DNA from: Vibrio fluvialis
GTDB taxonomy: Bacteria; Pseudomonadota; Gammaproteobacteria; Enterobacterales; Vibrionaceae
NCBI RefSeq assembly: GCF_900460245.1
Contig: NZ_UHIP01000002.1
Coordinates: 1,550,001-1,614,000, forward strand
Length of the DNA stretch: 64,000 nt
Direction of reading: 5' to 3'
The notes beneath the pieces are model-generated. The model saw only the letters and a list, made by a program, of their open reading frames with translations. It ran no database searches and was not told the DNA's origin. Both the position numbers and the translations under genes were made by a program. Positions 1 to 7,652 of this stretch are shown here, piece by piece; within the stretch, counting starts at the first letter, position 1; every line of letters begins with the position of its first letter.

Positions 1-1342
1 GGCCACCCACTTCATCAACTGCAGGCGGAATCAACTCCGCCAGTTTGCGTTTACCCATCGACATATGACGGTGAATGTTCTCCACCACCACGATCGCATC
101 ATCAACCAATATCCCGATGGAAAAGATCAATGCGAACAGCGACACGCGGTTGAGGGTAAAGCCCCAGGCCCATGAAGCAAACAGGGTGTTCATCAACGTC
201 ACGATCACTGCCAGCCCCACCACAATCGCTTCGCGCCACCCCATAGTCAGCAAGACCAGAATCACGACAGCGGTGGTGGCAAATGCCAGCTTACCAATCA
301 AGGTGTTACTTTTGTCTGCGGCGGTTTTACCGTAATCACGGGTGATTTCAACCTTGATGCCATGCGGAATCAGCTGGTTTTGCAGCTCAACCACACGAGT
401 TTCCACCGCTTTGGCGACGTCTACCGCGTTTTCACCACTCTTCTTAGCAATCGCCAGAGTTACGGCCGGATAGATCCCGTTCTTATCACTGGTCCAGACA
501 TTCTGGGTTGCGGTGTTTACGCCCAGCCCAACGGCCGCGATATCTTCCAAGTAAACAGGCAGACCATTGTGCACGCCAACCACCAACTGTTTGACATCCT
601 CAACATGCGTCAAAAACTGACCGATTTGCAGCGGCAAGGTCTGATTATCACTGGTCAGTTCCAACACCGTTGAACGAGCATTCGCAGACGGAATACTCTG
701 ATTGAGCTGATCGATAGTGATACCAAAACTGTTCATTTTCGCAGGATCCAGACGCACATCGACAATGGTGTTGTGCCCGCCCACGGTGTAGATGTCGCGC
801 GTGCCTTTAATACGCTTGAGTTCCGTTTCCAACCCATGCGCGACCTGAGTGAGCTGTTGCTGGTCATAGTGACCAGATTGGTCAGACAACGTGATATTTA
901 CGATCGGGACATCTTCAATGCCTTTTGGCTTGATAATGGGTTCCCCGACGCCCACACCTTGCGGCATCCAGTCTTTGTTGGAATAGAGCTTGTTATAGAT
1001 GCGCACCACCGCATCATTGCGCGATACGCCAACCTTAAAGATGGCGACGATCATGGCGCCATCGGGCTGGGAAAAGGAATAGATTTTATCGATACCCTGA
1101 ATTTCAGAGACGATTTGCTCTGCTGGAGTTGTAACCAGACTCTCCACTTCTGCAGGTGTTGCTCCGGGAAACGGAATATAGACATCGGCGAACGTCACAT
1201 CGATTTGAGGTTCTTCCTCTTTTGGCGTGATGATAACCGCAAACAATCCCATGAGCAGGCCAACCAACGCCAACAAAGGCGTCATGGCCGAATTTTGAAA
1301 GGCCGCAGCGATGCGACCCGAAATACCGAGTCGTTTGTCCAT
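1..1342 (-). CDS. RND-type efflux pump inner-membrane transporter, N-terminal part (cut by window edge)
   Basis: Reading leftward from the ATG at 1342 the frame stays open to base 1 (about 447 codons). RND pumps are usually 1000-1060 residues, so more than half lies outside. A first membrane helix (PLLALVGLLMGLFAVIITP) is followed by a large periplasmic porter domain, and near residues 413-423 the helix-4 signature VDDAIVVVEN carries the paired Asp of the proton relay. The start lies one base after the stop of the adaptor gene upstream (TGA-T-ATG), so the two are surely translated together. Family role: proton-driven export through a tripartite complex. The substrate cannot be read from the sequence. 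Confidence 0.93.
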   Translation of the reverse strand, partial: MDKRLGISGRIAAAFQNSAMTPLLALVGLLMGLFAVIITPKEEEPQIDVTFADVYIPFPGATPAEVESLVTTPAEQIVSEIQGIDKIYSFSQPDGAMIVAIFKVGVSRNDAVVRIYNKLYSNKDWMPQGVGVGEPIIKPKGIEDVPIVNITLSDQSGHYDQQQLTQVAHGLETELKRIKGTRDIYTVGGHNTIVDVRLDPAKMNSFGITIDQLNQSIPSANARSTVLELTSDNQTLPLQIGQFLTHVEDVKQLVVGVHNGLPVYLEDIAAVGLGVNTATQNVWTSDKNGIYPAVTLAIAKKSGENAVDVAKAVETRVVELQNQLIPHGIKVEITRDYGKTAADKSNTLIGKLAFATTAVVILVLLTMGWREAIVVGLAVIVTLMNTLFASWAWGFTLNRVSLFALIFSIGILVDDAIVVVENIHRHMSMGKRKLAELIPPAVDEVGG

Positions 1343-1343
1343 A

Positions 1344-2348
1344 TCATTGCCCTTCTGCTGCTAATACCGTGGTTGCGATTACATCCCCGGGTTCTAAGCC
1401 CGACAGAACTTCAACGTAGTCTCCGTATGTTTGACCAAGGCGAATCGGATTCAGCATTCGCGCATCGTTGACGATGCGATAAACAGCGCTCAGTTCCGCG
1501 CGGCGAATGACCGCGGAGCTCGGCACCAACAGTACGTCCCGGCTGCTGTATTGAAAATCGGTTTTGACCCACATACCTGGTACCAACAGCGGCGTGTTGT
1601 CCGGCAACGATAAGCGAATTTTGAAATTGTGGGATTGGGGGTCGGCATAACTGAACAGGCTGTAATCGGTCGGCATCACCGCGTCACCGGATGGCGCGAG
1701 AACATGGAACTGCGCCTCCCGTTTCACTTTATCCTGATAACGCTGGGGAATGTCGGTTTCAACTCTGAGTTTTTCCAGTGAAAAACCGCTGATCAGCGGC
1801 GTTCCCGGCGCCACCGTTTCGCCCAGTTCAACATGGCGCTGCGTCACCACGCCGGCATACGGCGCCGTAATGTTGGTGTAGCCGAGCGACTCTTTAGCCT
1901 GCGCGACCGCTGCCTGGGCCGATTTCACCGACGCTGCTGCGCTGCGCGCGCGCGCTTCGGCGGAATCCATTTGATCGCGCGAGATCGCGCCTTTGGGAAA
2001 CAACTGGCGATAGCGGTTGACCTGAGCCTGCGCTTCGCGGTTTTGTGCCAGCGCACTTGCCAGTTGCGCCTGCGCGGCGTCTAACGATGCCGATTGCTGA
2101 ACATCACTGATTTCCAGCAAGACCTGACCTTGCGTAACGTGATCATTCACATCAACAAACACACCAATCACCCGACCGGAGGTTTGTGCGGCCACCGTGC
2201 CCTGATTAACAGGCTCCACGACCCCATCCAGCTGAATCACCTGCGGCATTGGCTCCGATTTGACGGTAAAGACATTGTTTACTGTTTCGGCATGCGCCAG
2301 ACCCGATTGGCTCAGTGCTGCCATGATACTCAAAGTTAACCATTTCAT
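1344..2348 (-). CDS. RND efflux periplasmic adaptor (HlyD/MFP family)
   Basis: 334 residues. It has a signal peptide (MKWLTLSIMAALSQSGLAHA, cleaved before ETVNN), a biotinyl-lipoyl half motif (GRVIGVFVDVNDHVTQGQVL), an Ala/Gln-rich coiled hairpin around residues 85-160, the second lipoyl half (APYAGVVTQRHVELGETV) and beta-barrel/membrane-proximal domains. An in-frame ATG 21 bases further upstream exists, but the AAGGAG at 2358-2363 fits the ATG at 2348, which also gives the clean signal peptide. The protein bridges the downstream RND pump to an outer-membrane channel; no channel gene is visible here. Only 45 bases separate it from the upstream permease gene, without an obvious terminator. Confidence 0.93.
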   Translation of the reverse strand: MKWLTLSIMAALSQSGLAHAETVNNVFTVKSEPMPQVIQLDGVVEPVNQGTVAAQTSGRVIGVFVDVNDHVTQGQVLLEISDVQQSASLDAAQAQLASALAQNREAQAQVNRYRQLFPKGAISRDQMDSAEARARSAAASVKSAQAAVAQAKESLGYTNITAPYAGVVTQRHVELGETVAPGTPLISGFSLEKLRVETDIPQRYQDKVKREAQFHVLAPSGDAVMPTDYSLFSYADPQSHNFKIRLSLPDNTPLLVPGMWVKTDFQYSSRDVLLVPSSAVIRRAELSAVYRIVNDARMLNPIRLGQTYGDYVEVLSGLEPGDVIATTVLAAEGQ

Positions 2349-2393
2349 CGTGCCAATCTCCTTGGACATTCAGCTGCTTAAAGCATAGTGATG

Positions 2394-2852
2394 TTAAGCG
2401 GTCTGTGTTTGACTCTCTCGGTTATTTTTAACGCAGATCAATAAGTTGGTCGTACCTAAGCCAACCATCATTGATGCGAAAAAGATCCAAACTCCCGGAT
2501 TACCCAGCGCAAGGCTTGATAAGGCCGGTCCCGGGCAGATACCAGCTAACCCCCAACCAATACCGAAAATCGCCGCCCCACTTATCAGACGTGAATCCAG
2601 AGACTGATTGGTCGCCAGACAAAACTTTTCGGCATTAACAGGTTTACTTTTCGGTTTGATCAGGAAGAAATAAGCCGGCATAAACACCATCAATGCGCCG
2701 CCCATGACAAACATTAAACTCGGATCCCAATCACCGGCGACATCAAGAAAGCCCAACACTTTCGCAGGATCTGCCATGCCTGAAATCACCATACCCAAAC
2801 CAAACAACAGCCCAGCAAACAGAGACGTTAATCGAAACAAAACATTATTCAT
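2394..2852 (-). CDS. YeeE/YedE-family half-size permease (DUF6691 type), second subunit
   Basis: 152 residues, hydrophobic, with about four membrane helices and the signature GICPGPALSSLALGN containing a conserved Cys. Families of this type (YeeE/YedE, PmpB) move sulfur species such as thiosulfate across the inner membrane through cysteine-lined paths. E. coli YeeE is one long chain, whereas here two half-size proteins are encoded in tandem (this gene and the one at 2877-3296). It lies 24 bases after its partner and downstream of the ArsR-type regulator, so it is probably in that operon. The SD AGGT lies nine bases before the ATG. The transported compound is inferred from the family, not shown here. 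Confidence 0.85.
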   Translation of the reverse strand: MNNVLFRLTSLFAGLLFGLGMVISGMADPAKVLGFLDVAGDWDPSLMFVMGGALMVFMPAYFFLIKPKSKPVNAEKFCLATNQSLDSRLISGAAIFGIGWGLAGICPGPALSSLALGNPGVWIFFASMMVGLGTTNLLICVKNNRESQTQTA

Positions 2853-2876
2853 TGTGATGACCTACTACTGACGTTT

Positions 2877-3296
2877 TTAAACAAGGTGCAGACGTACAAA
2901 GACTGTAACCGCGGCAACAACCATAAAGACACACGTCGCGACTATCGAACGCTTAGACAAACGGCCAATGCCACAGATGCCATGGCCACTCGTACAGCCA
3001 TTTCCTAAACGGGTGCCAATACCAACCAACAGACCCGCAACAGCCAATAGCAGAGAACTGGCGTTAAATTCCGTCGGAATGTGGCTGCCAAATGCCAATA
3101 CACCTAAAACGCCGCCGGACACCATGCCGACCGCAAACAACAAGCGCCACGCAAAATCACGCGACTTGGGCGTCAACAGTCCGGTTAGAATACCGCTGAT
3201 ACCCGCGATTTTTCCGTTCATGAGCAACATCACTGTCGCTGAAATACCCAATAGCACGCCTCCTAGCAGGGATTCCCAAGGCATGGTAAACGTCAT
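2877..3296 (-). CDS. YeeE/YedE-family half-size permease, first subunit
   Basis: 139 residues with about four membrane segments. The core motif GNGCTSGHGICGIGRLSKRS has two Cys typical of YeeE/YedE sulfur permeases (the PmpA half). It starts behind a good SD (AGAGGACACT-ATG). It lies 35 bases after the ArsR-like regulator and 24 before the second half-permease, so regulator and both halves form a likely operon. With the divergent CoA-disulfide reductase-rhodanese this is the usual content of persulfide-response loci, for example PigS-Pmp in Serratia and BigR loci. Role inferred: uptake or export of thiosulfate, sulfide or a related sulfur species. Confidence 0.87.
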   Translation of the reverse strand: MTFTMPWESLLGGVLLGISATVMLLMNGKIAGISGILTGLLTPKSRDFAWRLLFAVGMVSGGVLGVLAFGSHIPTEFNASSLLLAVAGLLVGIGTRLGNGCTSGHGICGIGRLSKRSIVATCVFMVVAAVTVFVRLHLV

Positions 3297-3331
3297 AGTG
3301 TCCTCTTATTATCTCTCTGAATTTAAAATAC

Positions 3332-3637
3332 TTAGCCACAGAATACGGTTTGAAGGCTTTGAATCAGTTGCGCAACCCGCGAATCGGCGAGTGAATAGAA
3401 CACTTGTTGTGATTCTTTCCGCGCTTTGATCAGCTCGTGCTTTCTAAGCACCGTTAAATGCTGAGAAAATGCCGATTGACTGAGTGACGAACTCTGCTGC
3501 AACTGCCCGACCCCCACTTCACCTTTGGTGAGTTGGCACAGCACCATCAAACGTTCAGGGTGAGCCATGATTTTCAATAGCTCAGACACTTCCACCGCAT
3601 TGGACTTCATTTGATCAATATTGACGGCTTCCATCAT
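3332..3637 (-). CDS. ArsR/SmtB-family repressor, HlyU/BigR/PigS-like persulfide sensor
   Basis: 101 residues, one winged helix-turn-helix (recognition region SLSQSAFSQHLTVLRKHELI). Cys34 (in LMVLCQL) and Cys100 (in the C-terminal TVFCG) lie 66 residues apart, the same spacing as the redox pair of Vibrio HlyU, and the metal-binding motifs of classical ArsR are absent. HlyU, BigR and SqrR proteins release DNA when the two Cys form a di- or polysulfide bridge. Two adjacent ATGs are possible; the GGGGAT just upstream fits the second (3634) at least as well. It heads a minus-strand operon with two YeeE/YedE permeases and faces a divergent sulfur-oxidoreductase operon. Inferred role: sulfide/persulfide-responsive repressor of both. 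Confidence 0.88.
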   Translation of the reverse strand: MMEAVNIDQMKSNAVEVSELLKIMAHPERLMVLCQLTKGEVGVGQLQQSSSLSQSAFSQHLTVLRKHELIKARKESQQVFYSLADSRVAQLIQSLQTVFCG

Positions 3638-3660
3638 TATCCCCTTAGTGAACTTGTTGT

Positions 3661-3674
3661 TTAGATGATACTAA
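3661..3674. promoter_or_regulatory. Operator-like dyad TTAG-N6-CTAA (regulator-proximal copy)
   Basis: A perfect TTAG(ATGATA)CTAA dyad lies 24 bases upstream of the ArsR-like regulator start. The same half-sites with the same spacing recur at 3730-3743. It is AT-rich like known BigR/HlyU sites. A role as binding site of the adjacent repressor is inferred from position and symmetry. Confidence 0.6.
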
Positions 3675-3728
3675 TAAACATAAATTAGTCAAACCTTATT
3701 TAGATTTTTAAAATTTAGACAAATTAAC

Positions 3729-3744
3729 ATTAGACTTTTCTAAT
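3729..3744. promoter_or_regulatory. Operator-like dyad ATTAG-N6-CTAAT overlapping a plausible plus-strand promoter
   Basis: A perfect ATTAG(ACTTTT)CTAAT dyad. The TTAGAC inside it can serve as a -35 element, with TATAGT at 3754-3759 as -10 after an 18-base spacer, placing transcription of the downstream DUF2892 and reductase genes under direct steric control. It shares half-sites and spacing with the dyad at 3661-3674; their centres are 69 bases apart. Confidence 0.6.
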
Positions 3745-3788
3745 TTATATAACTATAGTAAATCCATCATCCAACGGAGGGTATTCAC

Positions 3789-3974
3789 ATGACGATTGAT
3801 AATGGCGTACGAGTAATCGCGGGCAGCATGGTACTGCTTTCTTTGATTTTGACGTTTTATGTTCACCCGAACTTTATCTGGCTCACCGTGTTTGTCGGGG
3901 TGAACCTTATCCAAAGTGCGTTTACAGGGATTTGTCCAGCGGCCTACTTTTTGAAAAAACTTGGGTTTAAATAA
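3789..3974 (+). CDS. DUF2892 (YgaP-type) small inner-membrane protein
   Basis: 61 residues with two membrane helices and the family signature GVNLIQSAFTGICPA, including the conserved Cys. In E. coli YgaP this segment is the membrane anchor fused to a rhodanese domain. Here it is a free-standing subunit encoded directly before a reductase with its own rhodanese domain, so it may dock that enzyme at the membrane (inference). A strong SD (GGAGGG) precedes the ATG. Its promoter overlaps an operator-like dyad, suggesting repression by the divergent ArsR-like protein. Confidence 0.9.
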   Translation: MTIDNGVRVIAGSMVLLSLILTFYVHPNFIWLTVFVGVNLIQSAFTGICPAAYFLKKLGFK

Positions 3975-4030
3975 TAAGTCCACACTATGTTTGTAATGTC
4001 AGTTGGGCTAGAAAATATTTGGAGTAATTT

Positions 4031-5734
4031 ATGACTAAGATTGTGATTATCGGTGGTGTCGCCGGTGGTGCCTCCGCGGCTGCGCGTGCGCGTCGTTTAA
4101 GCGAAGATGCACAAATTATCATGTTTGAACGTGGTCCCTTCGTTTCGTTTGCCAACTGTGGCTTGCCTTATCACATCGGTGGTGACATTAAAGAACGCGC
4201 GAATCTACTGCTGCAAACCCCAGAAAGTTTTCTGGCTCGTTTTAATGTTGACGTGCGAGTCATGAATGAAGTGGTTCGTATTAATCGTGCAGATAAAACC
4301 ATCACCGTACGTAACCTGTTCGATCAATCCGAGTACGAAGAAAGCTACGACTTTCTGTTGCTGAGCCCAGGAGCCGGCCCTATCGTGCCGCCGATCCCGG
4401 GTTTGGATAACCCACTCACCCACTCTCTGCGTAACATTCCGGATATGGACCGTATTCTGGAAACCATTCAGATGAACCAGCCTGATCACGCAACGGTCAT
4501 CGGCGGTGGTTTTATCGGTTTGGAAATGATGGAAGCGTTCCACCAATTGGGTATCAAAACCACATTGATTGAAATGGCCGATCAGGTGATGACACCGGTT
4601 GACCGCGAAATGGCTGGTTTTGCCCACGCAGAAATTCGCGCGAAAGGCATCGACTTGCGTCTGGGTGTAGCGCTGCAAGCGGTAGAGTTCAAACCAGCCA
4701 CCTCAATGCCAAGCATTGATTCCGGTGAAAATATCGAACATCAACACATGAACGGTGAGCTCGACCTGACATTGAGCAATGGAGAAACACTGACCACCGA
4801 TATTCTGATCATGGCGATTGGTGTGCGCCCAGAAACCAAACTCGCCGCTGAAGCAGGCCTGCAAATTGGCGAGCTGGGGGGTATTTATACCAACGAACAC
4901 ATGCAAACCAGCGATCCAAACATTTATGCCGTTGGCGACGCAATTGAAGAAAAAGACTTTGTGACGGGTCAATCGACCTTAGTGCCACTGGCTGGCCCTG
5001 CCAACCGTCAAGGTCGTATGGCCGCAGACAACATGCTTGGTCGCAGCGAAACCTATCAAGGCACTCAAGGTACCGCGATCTGTAAGATCTTCGACTTGGC
5101 TGTTGCTTCAACAGGTAAAAACGAGAAGCAACTCAAGCGTGCGGGTATCGAATACGAAAAAGTCTACGTTCATACTGCGAGCCACGCAAGCTACTATCCT
5201 GGTGCTGAAATTGTGTCATTCAAAATGCTGTTCGACCCGAAATCAGGCAAGATTTTCGGCGCTCAGGCCGTGGGTAAAGATGGCATCGACAAACGCATCG
5301 ACGTCATGGCGGTTGCGCAGCGTGCTGGTATGACTGTTGAGCAGCTGCAACATCTTGAGCTGACTTACGCGCCGCCTTACGGCAGTGCAAAAGACGTGAT
5401 CAACCAAGCAGCATTTGTCGCCACCAACATCATGAAAGGTGATGCAAAAGCGATTCACTTTGATGAAATCGACAGCCTCACCGATGAACAAGTGTTGCTC
5501 GATGTGCGTAATCCGGGCGAACTGCAAAATGTCGGTTATCTGCCAGGCGCCATCAACATTCCGGTTGACCAACTGCGTCAGCGCATGAACGAACTGCCAA
5601 AAGACAAAGAAATCATCATCTACTGTCAGGTCGGTTTGCGCGGCAACGTCGCTTATCGCCAACTCGTCAACAACGGCTTTAAAGCACGCAACTTGCTCGG
5701 TGGTTACCGTACCTACCTGTTTGCCAAAGCCTAA
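4031..5734 (+). CDS. CoA-disulfide reductase-rhodanese fusion (FAD-dependent persulfide reductase type)
   Basis: 567 residues. The N-terminal FAD-binding motif (IVIIGGVAGGASAAARARR), the active-site Cys43 in ANCGLPY, a second nucleotide-binding motif (VIGGGFIGLEM) near residue 155, the FAD motif (IYAVGDAIE) near 300 and a dimerisation domain are all present. A C-terminal rhodanese domain runs from about residue 470, with catalytic Cys532 in IIYCQVGLRG. This is the CoADR-Rhd/NPSR architecture, which uses NAD(P)H to reduce CoA disulfide or CoA persulfide and passes sulfane sulfur to the rhodanese Cys. It is 56 bases after the DUF2892 gene and ends at a strong terminator. With the divergent ArsR-like sensor it forms the enzymatic arm of the persulfide response. 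Confidence 0.93.
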   Translation: MTKIVIIGGVAGGASAAARARRLSEDAQIIMFERGPFVSFANCGLPYHIGGDIKERANLLLQTPESFLARFNVDVRVMNEVVRINRADKTITVRNLFDQSEYEESYDFLLLSPGAGPIVPPIPGLDNPLTHSLRNIPDMDRILETIQMNQPDHATVIGGGFIGLEMMEAFHQLGIKTTLIEMADQVMTPVDREMAGFAHAEIRAKGIDLRLGVALQAVEFKPATSMPSIDSGENIEHQHMNGELDLTLSNGETLTTDILIMAIGVRPETKLAAEAGLQIGELGGIYTNEHMQTSDPNIYAVGDAIEEKDFVTGQSTLVPLAGPANRQGRMAADNMLGRSETYQGTQGTAICKIFDLAVASTGKNEKQLKRAGIEYEKVYVHTASHASYYPGAEIVSFKMLFDPKSGKIFGAQAVGKDGIDKRIDVMAVAQRAGMTVEQLQHLELTYAPPYGSAKDVINQAAFVATNIMKGDAKAIHFDEIDSLTDEQVLLDVRNPGELQNVGYLPGAINIPVDQLRQRMNELPKDKEIIIYCQVGLRGNVAYRQLVNNGFKARNLLGGYRTYLFAKA

Positions 5735-5757
5735 CGTTGTCGCGTTTTCTTGTTAAT

Positions 5758-5786
5758 AAACAGCCAGCACCTCGTGCTGGCTGTTT
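5758..5786 (+). terminator. Rho-independent terminator of the reductase-rhodanese operon
   Basis: Stem CAGCCAGCAC / GTGCTGGCTG with loop CTC, extended by three A-T pairs and followed by a short T run, 24 bases after the stop codon at 5734. Confidence 0.88.
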
Positions 5787-6310
5787 TGTACTCAAAACAA
5801 CCTGCCCTATGAAATGCTTCATACAAACTATTTATTAATGTGAGTGATATGTTCAAAATCGATTAGATTAGGGCGCGCGTAACGGATGTTATTCTGATAA
5901 GAAAGGACAACTTAGTGCCCTTATTTTAGTTTGTTGATACGCTAGTTTTTACAGCCATTTTTATCACACGTGATCTTTTCATGTGAATTAACCCAATGAT
6001 GGGCATTTTTCTTCGTATCTGTTCCACACCCAGTTTTTCGCCTTTATCCCCACGGTGAACTACACCTGTAGGAGCATGTTTTACTGACATATTATTTCTA
6101 TACTTAGCTAACTGATTTTATTGGAAAAATGACCAACTTAAGGATTAGTAGCTCAGCTTCATCGTGTCAATAATCATCATATCTGGTACCAGATAACTTC
6201 GGAAAGTTCGCAGAGTAATATCGTTCAGAACAATGACATAATACTTGTCAGTTTTGCTAAGCTCGATTTTAATCTCACTTTAACGCATCATTAAGATTCA
6301 AGGATAGAAC
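5787..6310. other. Long intergenic region, AT-rich, with one possible small gene
   Basis: About 520 bases between the reductase-rhodanese terminator and the Mpo1-like gene. It contains no ORF over 60 codons. On the minus strand a 54-codon frame (5926-6090) is the only coding candidate. A TGGTACCAGATA dyad element lies near 6184-6195. The last 60 bases presumably hold the promoter for the gene at 6311. I see no repeat or RNA gene here. Confidence 0.5.
5926..6090 (-). CDS. Possible small basic protein, 54 residues
   Basis: ATG at 6090 to TAA at 5926. The product begins MSVKHAPTGVVHRGDKGEKL and is strongly basic, with no signal peptide or membrane helix. Codon use is unremarkable. There is no convincing SD (only GAAAT a few bases upstream), and I recognise no family. 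It could be a real small gene, a decayed gene remnant or chance. Confidence 0.3.
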   Translation of the reverse strand: MSVKHAPTGVVHRGDKGEKLGVEQIRRKMPIIGLIHMKRSRVIKMAVKTSVSTN

Positions 6311-6664
6311 ATGAAACTGAACGACATGATTGAATGGCAATGGAGCGGTTACGCGTCGTTCCATCAGTCTCGGAAAAATCTGATCATTCACATCGTATTT
6401 GTGCCGATGTTTATCATCAGCTTTATCTCTTTCACCCGCTCACTACTTGGATTGGAACTCGTTTCTGCGGCGAGTTCTTTGGTCATCATGGCCTTATCGT
6501 TTGGTCTACAAGGTTTAGGACACCGTCAAGAAGTCAATCCGGCAGTGCCATTTACAGGGTTCAGAAATGCCGTCGTTCGTATCTTGCTTGAACAGTTTTA
6601 TACTTTTCCCCGATTCGTATTGACGGGTAAATGGTATCAAGCATGGCGCGATTCAACATCCTAA
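6311..6664 (+). CDS. Mpo1-like (DUF962/YGL010w-type) membrane protein
   Basis: 117 residues. It begins with MKLNDMIEWQWSGY and carries the family pattern YxxxHxxxxNxxxHxxxxP (YASFHQSRKNLIIHIVFVP, residues about 17-35), two membrane helices, and a second motif GLGHRQEVNPAVPF. The yeast homologue Mpo1 is an iron-dependent dioxygenase in the alpha-oxidation of 2-hydroxy fatty acids; the bacterial role is not established. SD AAGGATAG precedes the ATG. The following acetyltransferase gene starts 113 bases further on in the same direction, with no terminator between, so the two may be co-transcribed. Confidence 0.8.
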   Translation: MKLNDMIEWQWSGYASFHQSRKNLIIHIVFVPMFIISFISFTRSLLGLELVSAASSLVIMALSFGLQGLGHRQEVNPAVPFTGFRNAVVRILLEQFYTFPRFVLTGKWYQAWRDSTS

Positions 6665-6777
6665 CGATCAGTTCAAGACGAACGGCTTTTAAAGGTAATT
6701 CTCGGCAACATTTAGACAGCTCAACACACCGCTTAACAAAGCGTTATTTCGCAACTATTGCCGTAATGGAGAACAGA

Positions 6778-7269
6778 GTGACAATCAGGAAAGCGTCCAA
6801 AGAAGACTCAGGCAAAATATTCAAACTCATTGAGCAAAAAGCGGAATTCGACCGCAGTATGAAAGGATTTGACGGTAAAATCTCAACCAGCATAGCGAAA
6901 ATAGAACGCACGCTATTTGGCGACTATCCGTTTGCTCATGTCTTATTGATAGAACGTGAGAGCGAGGTAGTGGGTTTTGCGCTGTATCACTATCGCTATT
7001 CTTCGTTTAGCGGCCAGCCATCGATTTGGCTTGATGACCTGTTGATCCTTGGGCAACATCGCTCTCATGGATATGGTCATGCACTCATGCAGGCGTTGAA
7101 GCGCGAAGCTCAGGCATCGCTGGCGTCTCACATTGCATGGACCGCCAGCCCGCACAACCAAAAAGCGCATGAGTTTTATACACGATTGGGCGCTGACATT
7201 GAGCGAATGGATGGCCAGCGCCCCTACTTTCGTTGGCCCATGCCCAGCAAACACGGAGCGGGAAAATAA
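6778..7269 (+). CDS. GNAT-family N-acetyltransferase
   Basis: 163 residues from the GTG at 6778, chosen because GGAG at 6768-6771 is properly spaced and VTIRKASKEDSG is the usual GNAT beginning; an ATG at 6766 adds four residues but has no SD. The acetyl-CoA loop is DDLLILGQHRSHGYGHALMQ (about residues 83-102), followed by the ASPHNQKAHEFYTRLGA segment that ends the fold. It looks like the small-molecule (diamine-type) GNATs; the substrate is unknown. It ends one base before the frameshifted cupin gene, suggesting co-transcription. Confidence 0.85.
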   Translation: MTIRKASKEDSGKIFKLIEQKAEFDRSMKGFDGKISTSIAKIERTLFGDYPFAHVLLIERESEVVGFALYHYRYSSFSGQPSIWLDDLLILGQHRSHGYGHALMQALKREAQASLASHIAWTASPHNQKAHEFYTRLGADIERMDGQRPYFRWPMPSKHGAGK

Positions 7270-7270
7270 T

Positions 7271-7601
7271 ATGGATATAAAAAATATTCCATTCGGGGTG
7301 ACTGATTGGAATGACATTGAAGCAACAGAGCATTTAGGCGAAACGGGCATTGCCTATTGGCGCACCAAACACTTTGGCCCTATTCGGGTTCGTATGGTCG
7401 AGTATTCTGAATAACTATCTTGCCGATCACTGGTGTGCGAAAGGACATATTCTGCTTTGTCTGTCAGGAGAACTCACAACCGAACTCGACGATGGACGTA
7501 TTTATGTCCTCAAGCCGGGAATGAGTTATCAAGTTGCTGATCAGGCGGAAGCTCATCGTTCATCGACCAAACATGGGGCAACATTGTTTATCGTCGATTG
7601 A
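7271..7601 (+). pseudogene. DHCW-motif cupin-fold protein gene, interrupted by a frameshift
   Basis: The start MDIKNIPFGVTDWND through RVRMVEYSE reads in one frame and stops with TAA at 7412-7414. The rest (YLADHWCAKGHILLCLSGEL to ATLFIVD, stop at 7601) reads in the next frame. Together they match, in order and without loss, the roughly 110-residue DHCW-motif cupin family. Seven bases (7409-7415) stand where the family has two residues, so there is one extra base. It may be a real decayed gene, a phase-variable site or a sequencing error. The intact protein would be a small single-cupin protein of unknown ligand. It lies one base after the GNAT gene. Confidence 0.8.
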
Positions 7602-7652
7602 TTATTCATACAACCATTCTGATTACTTGTCAGCGGCGCATCCGAACTTATT

